DNA of 64,000 bases, taken from NCBI GenBank assembly GCA_916048095.2, contig OU696581.1, positions 5,676,141 to 5,740,140 of the forward strand, given 5' to 3'. Positions 50,292 to 60,200 of this stretch are shown here, in pieces. The stretch comes from Sacculina carcini. Taxonomy: Eukaryota > Arthropoda > Thecostraca > Sacculinidae. The first letter of the stretch is position 1. Each line of letters begins with the position of its first letter. The position numbers were made by a program, and so were the translations under genes. The notes under the pieces are model-generated. The model made no database searches. It saw only the letters and a program-made list of their open reading frames with translations, and was not told the origin of the DNA.

Positions 50292-51686
50292 CTACACCAG
50301 CAAAACCAATCCCAACAGCACGTATCTCTTTCGAATGTCCTCTGGTATTCTTGACATTTTATCCGCGATGTTATCTCGAGAAGAAACCAATTTGACAGTC
50401 ACTTCCAGTTGATACATCTCAATCGATTCTCTCAAAACGTCAAGCCTACGCCGAACAAGCATTTCTGACATACCATGAGTGCGCAGACGATGTGTCTGCT
50501 GTACCACATTACTCAACCAGCCTCTCACGGTCGTCGAATCAGTAACTATCTCAATACGTGACAGCTTCCATTTGATAGCCAAGTTCACTCCCTTGATTGC
50601 CGCATCAAGCTCAGCCACATTGACATGTGATGTCTCACCCTTTTTCCTCAACCACGAGCCATCTTCGATTATTGCGTTGTCGATCGTCAGAACTACACCC
50701 AGCGCTGTATCACTTGCATCCGTCCATACAGTACCAGAGTAACCATTCACACTCAAAACTCCTGATACTGGGTCATGTTTCTTCAATTTTTTGTCAATTT
50801 GCTTCACCACCTGCGTAAATTGTTGAGAAACAATATCGTCCCAATCTACATTGAACTGAGCATTGCAGGATTCGCGCCGCAGCCAGTCACAAATCACCCT
50901 AAGCCATCCAGCGCATGGGAAGTGTCCTAACCACTGACCGCAAAACGAGTAGAGAGCTCGTTTAGTAAGACTATCGGGTAATTCTGGTAGACTGGCGTCT
51001 CTAGTCCATTTGAAGCATTCGGCTTCTTTTTTCACGCGCAAACCTAGTACTCTCGCTCCGTCCAGTTTATCAGGAACTTTCGTCACTAATCCATATTTGC
51101 CGATATGCTGACGAACTTCAGAAGCTTCTACAAGATCAGTTTTCACAATAATGTCATCAATATAGCAATCCACAGCACCATGCAATTTTTCATTGTTCGA
51201 GATCGAATATTTCAATATGTGGGTCATCACCTTCGGACCAATACTTAGCCCGAAGCCGAGAAGAGTCATGACGAAATATCTGTCGTGAAATTTCACAGCT
51301 TGGTATCGCCACAGTGATGGATCAATATGAACTTGTAAATACGCCTTTTTGAGATCTAGCAATTTGACATTTTCACCCAATCGTATCCATTCTCTAAGCT
51401 TTTCGTCACAAACAGCGCTGTCTAAACCTGGTGCACTTTTGATGTACACGTTCAGCTCGCGGTATTCTAGTACTGGTCGTACCTTGTTTTTCTTCTCCTG
51501 ACATACCGCCATCAGAGGTATCACACTTTTTATTTCTCCATGTTTCACTGGATCGTGCTCTTGAAGTATGCCGTCAGTTATCCACGAGCACACTTCCGAC
51601 TGAAACTCTTCACGGTATGCTTCTTTCACCCTGTAATTATTCTTCACACTCAAAAACTCCGGGGCACTGTCCATCCAACAGTCCAC
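50292..51686 (-). CDS. Reverse transcriptase and RNase H of X6
   Basis: An open frame of 464 codons. RT: KNKVRPVLEYRELNVYI, LLDLKKAYLQVHIDPSLW (motif A), LLGFGLSIGPKVMTHIL and CYIDDIIVKTDL (YIDD box). RNase H: TVWTDASDTALGVVL, NVAELDAAIKGVNLAIKW and EIVTDSTTVRGWL. The frame overlaps the protease frame by about 50 nt (a shift) and ends just before the integrase finger. The RT looks Ty3/Gypsy-like, while the RNase H ELDAA block recalls BEL/Pao. The lineage is divergent. Confidence 0.85.
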   Translation of the reverse strand: MDCWMDSAPEFLSVKNNYRVKEAYREEFQSEVCSWITDGILQEHDPVKHGEIKSVIPLMAVCQEKKNKVRPVLEYRELNVYIKSAPGLDSAVCDEKLREWIRLGENVKLLDLKKAYLQVHIDPSLWRYQAVKFHDRYFVMTLLGFGLSIGPKVMTHILKYSISNNEKLHGAVDCYIDDIIVKTDLVEASEVRQHIGKYGLVTKVPDKLDGARVLGLRVKKEAECFKWTRDASLPELPDSLTKRALYSFCGQWLGHFPCAGWLRVICDWLRRESCNAQFNVDWDDIVSQQFTQVVKQIDKKLKKHDPVSGVLSVNGYSGTVWTDASDTALGVVLTIDNAIIEDGSWLRKKGETSHVNVAELDAAIKGVNLAIKWKLSRIEIVTDSTTVRGWLSNVVQQTHRLRTHGMSEMLVRRRLDVLRESIEMYQLEVTVKLVSSRDNIADKMSRIPEDIRKRYVLLGLVLLV

Positions 51687-52245
51687 CTGTCATCACGGAA
51701 ATTAGCGACGAAGTCTTGCTCAGCAATATCATCACCGACTTCAGCTGCAGCAAACGCCATTTTTCAGAGTTATCAAAGCTGACCGAACCATCTGCTGAAA
51801 CCGTCACACCACCAACATCAGTTATCAAGTCCATTCCCATCACCATATCAACGTCGTTCGGAAGCTGACTGTTTTCACAGACCCAAGTGCGCACATTCTT
51901 CACCATTCGGCCAGTGTTTACCTTCACCACTCTCCAGCTAACACAACCTCGGAGTGTGAGAGTCGACCCATCCATTATTTTCAATTGCAATCTGTCTTGT
52001 AGCAAAATCTGTTGTTTTTTAACTAATTTCATTTTAACTACGGAATGACTACTTCCGGTATCGACGAGAGCATTCACAATTGTACCGTCCATCCAAACAA
52101 TGGTTACTGATTGCGGGGAAGAGCGGGCGGCACTGTAGAAGTAGCCATTCCCCGCTCCTCGGTTCCCGGACACCAACGAGCAATGTGGCCGGGTTGACCA
52201 CAAGCATAACACACTAAACGATCGGTTGTACTTTTTGATCTGCAT
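51637..52245 (-). CDS. Protease of X6
   Basis: A frame overlapping the end of Gag and shifted relative to it. It encodes TIVNALVDTGSSHSVVKMKL (retropepsin DTG) and DVDMVMGMDLITDVGGV. The overlap of about 140 nt with Gag suggests a frameshift is used to make Gag-Pol. Its Met start is not meaningful. Confidence 0.78.
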   Translation of the reverse strand: MQIKKYNRSFSVLCLWSTRPHCSLVSGNRGAGNGYFYSAARSSPQSVTIVWMDGTIVNALVDTGSSHSVVKMKLVKKQQILLQDRLQLKIMDGSTLTLRGCVSWRVVKVNTGRMVKNVRTWVCENSQLPNDVDMVMGMDLITDVGGVTVSADGSVSFDNSEKWRLLQLKSVMILLSKTSSLISVMTGGLLDGQCPGVFECEE

Positions 52246-52808
52246 TGCCGAGCAATATGGCCTGACTTATCACAATTAAAACATTTGATTGTAGCAGCAA
52301 AGCCGCGGCCATACGGTTTGGAAACCAGTCCTGCCTGCACTTGCTTGGCACAGTTTAACACATCTACCAAACTCAGTTCGGTCCCACGTAGTGCTCTGAC
52401 TGGATCCTGAATCTCTTGGGGAAGCCCTTGAAGAAATTGACAGGTCACCCATGCTTCGTTGTCACTGTCAGTGACGCCACAGGCCAGCGACTGAAGGTCA
52501 GCTACAAAATCATCCAATGTTTCGTCACTTTGCAGTCGTCGATTGACGAATTTTGAGTACGCTGCGCACGGAGGAAGCCCAAACACCTGTCTCAATGAGG
52601 CAATAATACATCCAGCTTTTTGCTTGTCAGCTTCTGGCAGCTGCTGAAAATTTCTGAATGCTTTACCTTCCAAAAAGAGTGGCATTATTGTCGAAATATC
52701 ATCCACACCTTTCAATTTAGCTGCCATTTTCAGCTTATCCAGCCATACGTCCAACTCACCGGAGCCGTCATATTTTGAAACCAAGTCAGTCAATTTCAAA
52801 GCTTCCAT
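52104..52808 (-). CDS. Gag of X6
   Basis: 234 residues, starting MEALKLTDLVSKYDGSG immediately after the primer site (start codon 52,806-52,808). Capsid part: IMPLFLEGKAFRNFQQL and DETLDDFVADLQSLACG. Two canonical zinc knuckles follow: CFNCDKSGHIARQC and CYACGQPGHIARWC. Intact. The leader between LTR and start codon is only 12 nt, all of it the primer site. Confidence 0.87.
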   Translation of the reverse strand: MEALKLTDLVSKYDGSGELDVWLDKLKMAAKLKGVDDISTIMPLFLEGKAFRNFQQLPEADKQKAGCIIASLRQVFGLPPCAAYSKFVNRRLQSDETLDDFVADLQSLACGVTDSDNEAWVTCQFLQGLPQEIQDPVRALRGTELSLVDVLNCAKQVQAGLVSKPYGRGFAATIKCFNCDKSGHIARQCRSKSTTDRLVCYACGQPGHIARWCPGTEERGMATSTVPPALPRNQ

Positions 52809-52820
52809 GCCGAAATAGCT
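52809..52820 (-). other. Primer-binding site of X6 (tRNA-Phe nt 1-12, exact)
   Basis: The plus strand reads GCCGAAATAGCT, bounded on one side by the LTR edge (TGTAATAT at 52,821) and on the other by the Gag start codon. It equals the first 12 nt of eukaryotic tRNA-Phe. Confidence 0.65.
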
Positions 52821-53034
52821 TGTAATATATTGATGAGACTGATGGAGCAAGTATGACAAGACACTACAACACTGTTCAAAATTATCACTACACACGAACC
52901 ACGCGCCAACACACAACTCACCAGCACCAACCGCTTACCCAACACAACTCCCAAACGCACCACCAATTTCATACTGAAACACAACTCGCCATGAACACAA
53001 CAGCGCACACGCATAGAGACATCGTCAATCGCTT

Positions 53035-53111
<77 letters not shown>

Positions 53112-53209
53112 AACATACATGCATGCCTACGCAGCAAGCACGCACACTCGCACGAACACTCGCACGCACAGATACAAGTAAGCACACATACATGCATACA
53201 GATATAACA
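52821..53209 (-). repeat. 5' LTR of X6
   Basis: TGTAATATATTGATGAGAC to ACAGATATAACA, 389 bp, with a 72-bp (CA)n (53,036-53,107). ORFs reading THTHTH/CVCVCV through it are artefacts. Confidence 0.92.
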
Positions 53210-53214
53210 GTCTT

Positions 53215-53575
53215 ACTCCGATATCAGCTGAAAATGTACGAGATGTCTACGCAGGATGCCATCATCAGGACGTGGGGAAGTCAAGGACCTCCAGGACCTC
53301 GCACCACAAAAGGCCCGCATTACCGACATACACTCAACACGAAAAAAGTCAACGACCGACGCGACAACAACGAGCCTCTACATTACCGCTGGGGAAGAGT
53401 ACCCATGCAGGACGGCCACATGGTATTATACGACGCCAATCAAGGTTTACCGGCAGCATTCGCCCACGATAAAGACCAAGATAACATCCGCAGTGACGTG
53501 AATCTTGGACAGAATCCCGACCGCGTCTATCCATTTGGGATACCAGTACACAATGATATAACACACACTACACAA
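53215..53575 (+). pseudogene. Chromodomain ORF, second part
   Basis: With X6 and one GTCTT copy removed, the frame from 48,783 continues LRYQLKMYEMSTQDAIIRTW, completing the chromodomain's C-terminal helix. About 100 residues of unrecognised polar sequence follow (GRVPMQDGHMVLYDANQ, DRVYPFGIPVHND) to the stop at about 53,575. I know no homologue for the tail. Its position suggests it is a late gene of element E, but an independent source cannot be excluded. Confidence 0.55.
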
Positions 53576-53820
53576 TAAAATATTTGTATGTAATCGGTGT
53601 ATAAAAATCTGTGTAACCGTTCACATAAATGTATAATACATATATGTGTCGGTCTATGTTATGTATTGACACAATTTTAAAAAGTTCACTGTGCTAGTTA
53701 AATAGTATAAAGTAGCATTAGTCATGTGTAGTATTTGTCATGTTTAGCATTTGTCAAGTGTAGCGTAGTCTTTAATACATCTAACTGTATGAAGAGAGAA
53801 AAGAAAACACAAATGACTGC
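53576..53820. other. Non-coding spacer with 16-bp tandem repeat
   Basis: AT-rich sequence containing three units of about TAGCATTTGTCATGTG at 53,713-53,760 and a purine run GAAGAGAGAAAAGAAAA near 53,791. It may be the 3' UTR of element E. No LTR pair is visible. Confidence 0.45.
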
Positions 53821-54198
53821 CACCTTAGGTCAAACGTTTCGGTCCTTCGTCAGTGACTATAGATAGATCAGTGATTCAAATGCAAAACCGTTAGTGATAT
53901 CTCCATATTGTGCTACATATATGACAAAACCTCGTGACTATTCCCTTGAACACACCCTGAGGTAAATTACGCATCAACCTTATATATACTGTATATATAC
54001 ATACTATTTTTTGGGAGGGTTTTTGTGTTTTTTCCATGTTTTTTTTCTTCCTTATACATACACAAACATACATATACATATATATACACACATATATTAC
54101 TACGTCTTCTTATATTACTAATTGAGAAGGCAAGGTTCCTAAATTAACATGCCCATCCCTACTATTTATATTTACATTATTTATGATATAGGTGGCTT

Positions 54199-54591
54199 CT
54201 ACCGCTTTTCTTTCAGTTTTTTCCCACATTCAGCTACAACTTCCACCTTTTCACAGTTGGGCAAACTGCCACATTCCTCAATGTGTACTACTAATGAATT
54301 AGACATTCTGTGATGTCTCACATCCGCCCGATGTTGTTTTATTCTTGTTGCAATGCCCTTTCCTGTCTCACCGAAATAAGCCTTATCGCATCCACTACAT
54401 GGTATTTTATATACTACACTATCTCTATTGGTTGGTTCGTTTCCTGTTTGAGTGTTCCTAGATGTTTTGACTGTCTTTTTCATAAGTTGATCGGATATAT
54501 TTATTCCTGTTTTTGGTACCAGCATGTAGTTTGTTCTCTTCAATATGGTGTTCAGTTGTCTGCACTCCTTTGAATCTGGAACGATTATCAT
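54199..54591 (-). CDS. GIY-YIG endonuclease domain of the Penelope-like element
   Basis: A 130-codon frame. VVYKIPCSGCDKAYFGETGK carries the GIY-YIG core (VYKI...YFG). It is followed by the Arg of IATRIKQHRADVRHH and HIEECG, with the Cys pair before the core typical of this family. The domain nicks target DNA for priming. It is in another frame from the RT, so a frameshift separates them at about 54,593. Confidence 0.85.
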   Translation of the reverse strand: MIIVPDSKECRQLNTILKRTNYMLVPKTGINISDQLMKKTVKTSRNTQTGNEPTNRDSVVYKIPCSGCDKAYFGETGKGIATRIKQHRADVRHHRMSNSLVVHIEECGSLPNCEKVEVVAECGKKLKEKR

Positions 54592-54595
54592 GTCC

Positions 54596-55192
54596 TTATT
54601 TGTATTGAGTGCACACTTTTCTTTGATGTATTTTTTGCGCTTTCCTTTTGCATTTGATTATGAATGCTGATGTGTATTTCAAATCCTGGAATATTTGCAT
54701 GATCTTTTTAAATACATTACTGAGTTTTCCGGAACTACATATTCTCAGAGCCCTTAATAACTCTCCTATAATCATTCCCGATTTCATTGACTCTGATTGA
54801 CACGACAAGGCATGAATTTTGTCATTTTTGGCATTTGGTTTCCTGTACACATCAAATACCATTTGACCTTTTGCGTTGGATATTAGCACATCGAGAAATG
54901 AATTTTTTTCTTCTTTTTCATACTCTGTTGTAAATTGTACATTTTCGCACGCCCTGTTGTGCTCGTTCAACTTGATATTTAAATAAATTGATTTTGGCGC
55001 AATTACGAACACGTCATCTACGTATCTAAGCCATACCGCATCTTTTCCTATGATGTTACGATACTGCGACACTTCGAGATTTTCCATGTACAGATTAGCT
55101 AGAATAGGACTCAGCGGTGAGCCCATTGCGAGTCCACTGTTCTGCGAGTATTCCTCATTCTGGAACGTAAAAGCGTTGAAATTCGAACACAA
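54596..55192 (-). CDS. Reverse transcriptase of the Penelope-like element (partial)
   Basis: AFTFQNEEYSQNSGLAMGSP, LSPILANLYMENLE, VWLRYVDDVFVIAP (YVDD box) and KNSFLDVLISNAKGQMVFDV are telomerase-like Penelope RT motifs. Upstream, in another frame (55,193-55,330), lies FDVKSLYTNVDNMDAMKVLE. Stops separate the pieces. Confidence 0.85.
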   Translation of the reverse strand: MCSNFNAFTFQNEEYSQNSGLAMGSPLSPILANLYMENLEVSQYRNIIGKDAVWLRYVDDVFVIAPKSIYLNIKLNEHNRACENVQFTTEYEKEEKNSFLDVLISNAKGQMVFDVYRKPNAKNDKIHALSCQSESMKSGMIIGELLRALRICSSGKLSNVFKKIMQIFQDLKYTSAFIIKCKRKAQKIHQRKVCTQYK

Positions 55193-55345
55193 CTTTATTA
55201 ATTCAACGAACTGTTTTTGGCAATAGGTAGGTATATGTTGAATTCATTTATTGCGCGTTCCAACACTTTCATCGCATCCATGTTATCTACGTTCGTGTAT
55301 AGTGATTTGACGTCAAAACTCGCCATAGTCTTATCCACGACGCAA

Positions 55346-55563
55346 AACATTATTTCTTATAATATTACGACGCAATACATTGTTTCTTCAACAATCAACT
55401 GTGTTTGGAATCGACACAACAAGAATTAACGCGGCACACAACGTCAAGAGGCCTGCTCCACAGAACTATCACGACAACAGGCAACACTGTTACAGGAACC
55501 ATAACGATGCTTCTACGGTACCTGCTTTTGTAAATTTCCACCAGAAGAGGCAGCGCATCAATG
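55346..55563 (+). other. Unassigned flank between Penelope-like and BEL elements
   Basis: A short plus frame (INAAHNVKRPAPQNYHDN to FVNFHQKRQRIN) rich in Asn, His and Arg runs to the BEL LTR. It might be part of an interrupted gene, but its continuation beyond BEL (61,338 on) is not recognisable. I see no named domain. Confidence 0.3.
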
Positions 55564-55948
55564 TGTAATGATTATTGACCCACAAAAGCAAATTTACCTT
55601 TTGGAGGCCGGTCGCAGGTTCGAGTCACAGAGTTAGTGCTCTGCGAGCCCCAGACTCTTAAGTCTTGGCTGTGAAAAATGTCCACACGAAAATTCTTCCA
55701 CGATACACAATCCCCTTTTTTTCCAGCACGTGCTATCTCTAATCCCACACTTCTTGCTTCCCCTTGTTTTCAGAGTTGCCAAACGGCTGTTTGCCAATTC
55801 TCCACTCGAGGTTAATTCGCTAATTGTGGGTTATCACGTCAGTCACAGATTTTGTTTATTTATGCTTATTTTGTTATATTATTCCATGTTAGATGATTCA
55901 TGCACACCTATTTTATCTTTTTATTGTCATTTTATATTAGTTTTAACA
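55564..55948 (-). repeat. 3' LTR of BEL element
   Basis: TGTAATGATTATTGACCC to ATTAGTTTTAACA on the plus strand, 385 bp. 55,949-56,202 is 3' UTR. Confidence 0.92.
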
Positions 55949-56202
55949 TACTCCCGGCAGAGAGTAGCTAAATTTATTTAGCTCATTTATTGAATTAATT
56001 TGTGTTACCCCCGTAGGGGTGGCTGAGAAGGTGGTACTCCTTGCCCAAGGGAGACCTCCGACTCTGCATAGGGTAGGGACGTCTATCACCCTAAGGTAAC
56101 CATGAAAGTCACCCGCATACCCTTTGAGTTTATATTTTATAGTTTATGTTTATGTAGTTTATCATGTTCACACTCGGTTTGTAGACGTTATCAGGATACA
56201 CC

Positions 56203-57290
56203 TCACAAGTCGCCCGACGCAATCTTGCTCTTCATCAATTTGTCTTGTTCAATAGCGGCCAACCGTTTAGGACGCTGGTCTATCATCTGTGCTGACACTC
56301 TCGTTGTTGTATGTAATTCCAAGGGATAAAGGTGACTCACTGAATGACACACGGAAGGTTTGTTCGGCATTCTCAACATGACGCATCTCAATTTGCCGTC
56401 ATTGCCCGGAAGCAATTTGATTATCTTCCCCATCTGCCAGAACACTCTCGGTTTCCGCTTGTCTTGTACGAGCACTATATCTCCTTCTCGCAGGCTGCTG
56501 GTCCAATCTTTTTCGTAAACATCTTTACTCATTTCTCTCAGTCCGAGTATATACTGCTGATACCAAGCACGTCTGTATTGTTCGAATAGTTTGTTCAATC
56601 TATCAGATAGCAGACTGATATCTTCAGCGTTCAACGTCTTGTTGTCCGGAGACCAAGTGTGATCTTCTGCATTTACGTCAGTTGACAGGCTCAATCGTGG
56701 ATTATTGAAAACTTTGAGCAATTTGTTTGGCGTTATTGGTTCATCTTCATCTATGTCGTTGTGCACATATGTTAGTGGTCGCCCATTAACAAGGTGTTGT
56801 ATGTCATAAAGTATCGTAAGTAATTCGTAGTAATCCAGTGTTGATCTCCAGATTGTCTTGTACAAACATGATTTCACCGTACGTATTTGTCTTTCGTACA
56901 CTCCTCCTACCCAACTGGCTCTGGATGGAATCTTGTCATGTTTGATGGAGAATTCTCTTATCACTCTCTCCCACTCACAGTCCAGTGTCACCTTATTCAG
57001 AAGTGACCCACCAGCAACAAAATATGAGGCATTATCCGTGTAAATGCTCTCCGGCACACAATATATGCTACAAAACCGTTTAAATGATAAAATGAAACTT
57101 CTAGTACTGAGATCAGGTACCAAATCCAAGTGTATACTTCGGATTCCGAGACAAGTATACAGAACAATGTAAAACTTCGACATTCCATCTTCACCATCCT
57201 TGACAAATATATGTCCTGTATAGTCGATAGCGGTGTGAAGAAACGGTTTCACTATTGACACTCTCTGTTTTGGCAGGCTCGTCATATGAT
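56203..57290 (-). CDS. Integrase core and C-terminal domain of BEL element
   Basis: The real coding part starts near SLPKQRVSIVKPFLHTAIDY (first Asp). IYTDNASYFVAGGS (second Asp) and WVGGVYERQIRTVKSCL (Glu) complete the D-D-E set. The C-terminus has REGDIVLVQDKRKPRVFWQM and HSVSHLYPLEL, the DUF5641-type domain of BEL/Pao. The N-terminal HHCC finger expected before SLPKQR is missing. The frame differs from the upstream polyprotein. Confidence 0.85.
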
Positions 57291-60200
57291 TTCCTTGATA
57301 CGGTTTGTTGTGAACACGTTTTTGTTCGTCTTTTCCGATAGAATCCACTGTAGAGCAATTTGTGCGTCGGTCCATACACCCACATCTGATATCCGACCAC
57401 TTGAAAACGACTCTAATATGGCTCGAAGACACTTCAGCCCGAGGCAGACAGCCATGAGTTCCAGTTGTGGAATCGACTTATTGTTTGGCGAGACTTTGGT
57501 CTTTGCGAATACAAGTCGGCACAACCCCTGACATACAGAGTAAATAGCAATGCCATAACATGATTTAGACCCATCACAAAATACATGTACAGTAATATCT
57601 TCATTAATAACCGGGTCCGCCGTCATTCGTGGAATCTTCAGACATTTCAGCTTATCGAAGTCAGTGCACAGCTTTTGGAACTCACGACCCACTTCTTCCG
57701 AGACGGGTTGGTCCCACTTCGTCCCTTCCTTCCAAATTTTCTGCATGAGGACACGCCCTCTAATCAGTACTGGCGCAAACAACGAAAGTGGGTCAAATAT
57801 TTTACTGAGTTCACTCAGCACTTGTCGTTTCGTCGGATTATTGTGGTGTAAGAGACAAAAATCGGCAAGACTGAGACTGTACTCTGGTATGTGGTACACA
57901 TATCCGAGTAGTTTTTCCACTTGTAAGTGCTGATCATCAACGTTATCTTGTGCTCTGCTGAAATGTTCATTATTGCTTTTGAAATTTCTTAGATTAAATC
58001 CACCTTCTTTCATTATACGCTTACTCTCACGATGTACCTCGAAAAGTTCCTGTTCCGATGAGGTGGAATAAAGAAAATTGTCGACATATAATCGGCTGCG
58101 CAAGACGTTAACTGTGACACAATCGGGATAATGATTGAGATGATTCAGCACAACACAGTTGAGAATAAATGGGCTGCAGTTAAGGCCAAACAAAATTGTA
58201 TTATGCCTATATGTGATCAGCTCACCATTTTTCACCCAGAAGAAACAGAATTTATCTTTATCGGACACAGTCTTCAAGAAAATTTGTAGGAAAGCTTTCT
58301 CTATATCTCCAATGAGTGTGTACTTGTTTATTCTGAACTTCAACAGAAGCGAAAGCAAATTCGTGAGTAGATTCTCTCCTTCGTCACATGCCTCATTTAG
58401 TGAAGGGTTCGCTCCATCTTTGTAGCTGCAATTGAACACTGCTCTGATCTTGGTCGTGTTAAGATCACCTGATTTGATGACGGCGTGATGAGGGATAAAT
58501 ATACGAGACTCGCCAGTGTCCTCAACGCGTTCAATGATGCCCCGTTTTTCTTGCTCTGAGAAGATGCTGGAGTACTCTTCTACCAACCCTCGTTTCTCCA
58601 GGGTGTTGTGTAGTTTTCTTGCTGCTGCTATTGCTATTTTCTTGCAGTCAGGGACTCGTTCAACTTCCTTTTTGAATGGTATATCCACGTAGTATTTCCC
58701 ATCTGTTTTCACTATACTCTTAGTGAACTCATCCGCCTGGGATATGTTCTGATCATCGTCTAGTCCAATCGATTCTTGGTTGAAAATATTGTCGAGTTGA
58801 AGGTCAATATCGGCATCTGATCTCGCATACACCTGCGGATCAAAGAACTTCGGACATGGATTTAGTACCAGGTTCACAGACCGCTCAACGCCAATCTCGG
58901 CGTTTGTATCACTCTTAGTGGGTTCATCGGAACATTTGTTCAGCGGCCCGACCAGTATCACTCCCTCACTTGTGTTTATTGCAATCCCATCCTCCATTGG
59001 AACTGTCTTCATTGTATGAATCTGTGTGATCAGGTCTGCTCCGATAAGACAGTCGAACCCTTTTATTTCGTCCGATTCTGACGATGTGAATGAACAGTCC
59101 GCCAATCGTATACCCTTCTGCTGCATTTCGTGAACAACCTTTGTGATTTCAGGAACCTCGTAGTCGAGCTCCAAGTTGGGCTCAACAAGAAAGTACGCAC
59201 GTACGCGATTGGGGGGCGAGAAGATAAATTCACATGACACCCGGTCGTACGACTTCTCTTGCGTCCCTGCAAAAGTTTTGATTGTGTATAAGTCGTTGCT
59301 CACGGCTTTCATTTTCAATTTATTTTGCAATGATTGGCTAACATAGGAACATTGCGCACCTGAATCAAGAAGACATCTGACAAGTTCACTGTTTTGTCCG
59401 TTTGAGAACACTGCTGTTATAGAAGGCAGCACCACTGATTTAATTCGGTTATTCGTATTGGCTAAACACAAGTTTATAAATGTCGCACCATTGGTTGCCT
59501 TTGAGTCGTGTTTCTCCGTCGTGCAGAGTGCGGTAATGTGTCCGCCAGCCTTGCATTTCTCGCAGGGATACTTCAGGCCCTTGTTGGCACCAAAACAGTC
59601 TCTTTCAGCGTGTTTACCGCTGCATCTAGTACACAGATCTAGCTGCTTGAGTCGGTTGACACGGTCTCTGGCTGTTCGGTACGTGGTACAGTTGAGCATT
59701 GAATGTATACCTCTGCATAGTTTGCATTCTTTCCGTCCACTTTGGGTGTGAAAATTTATCAACGCTGGTAGGCGTGCACCTACAGCAGGTGTTGTTGGCA
59801 GCTTCGACGATGTGAAACGTTTGTGCGCTGGAACTACTGTCTCCATTCTGCGTGGCTCGTTGTGCGACGTTTTTTCTAGTAGTTTTATTATGTTATTGTA
59901 GTTTTCAAACAGCGTACTCACCGTGGGTGACTGCACGCCAGTAACGATGCAAAGTCGCTGGGAAAATTCAACGGGAAGTTTTTCCGAGAGTATCACCCTT
60001 ACGATTCTTTCGCCCGATGTGCTACTCTCGAAAACTGACAAGCCATAGTTCTTGAGTTCATAAAGTGAGGTTCGCACCCCGTTCAAAAATGATCGCACTG
60101 CTGGCCAGTCGTTCTGTCGCGGGCGCGGTGTGTGCATTATCTTCTTTATGTGTTGGTCCACGACGATGTCTGGGTCCAGATACTCCTTCCTCAAAAAAGT

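Larger units (their letters stand above)
48784..53209 (-). mobile_element. LTR element X6, full-length, young
   Basis: A 4,426-bp element with LTRs of 381 and 389 bp, which differ mainly in (CA)n length. A perfect 5-bp duplication GTCTT flanks it at 48,779-48,783 and 53,210-53,214. Internally, in minus-strand order: tRNA-Phe-like primer site, Gag, protease, RT, RNase H and integrase. The high LTR identity and largely open frames make it the youngest and most complete X copy. Confidence 0.92.
53821..55345 (-). mobile_element. Penelope-like element, 5'-truncated
   Basis: A minus-strand element with RT followed by GIY-YIG endonuclease, the domain order of endonuclease-positive Penelope-like elements. 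Its coding part starts near the RT N-terminus (MASFDVKSLYTNV at about 55,325). Its 3' end at 53,853-53,834 reads CTGACGA...GAAAC, similar to hammerhead-type motifs of these elements. Confidence 0.82.

Noticed and set aside
52853..53578. 241-codon ORF across the X6 LTR and the chromodomain tail as one protein
   Set aside because: The first part is translated LTR and (CA)n (THTHTH). Only the part after 53,214 belongs to a coding relic, which begins upstream of X6.
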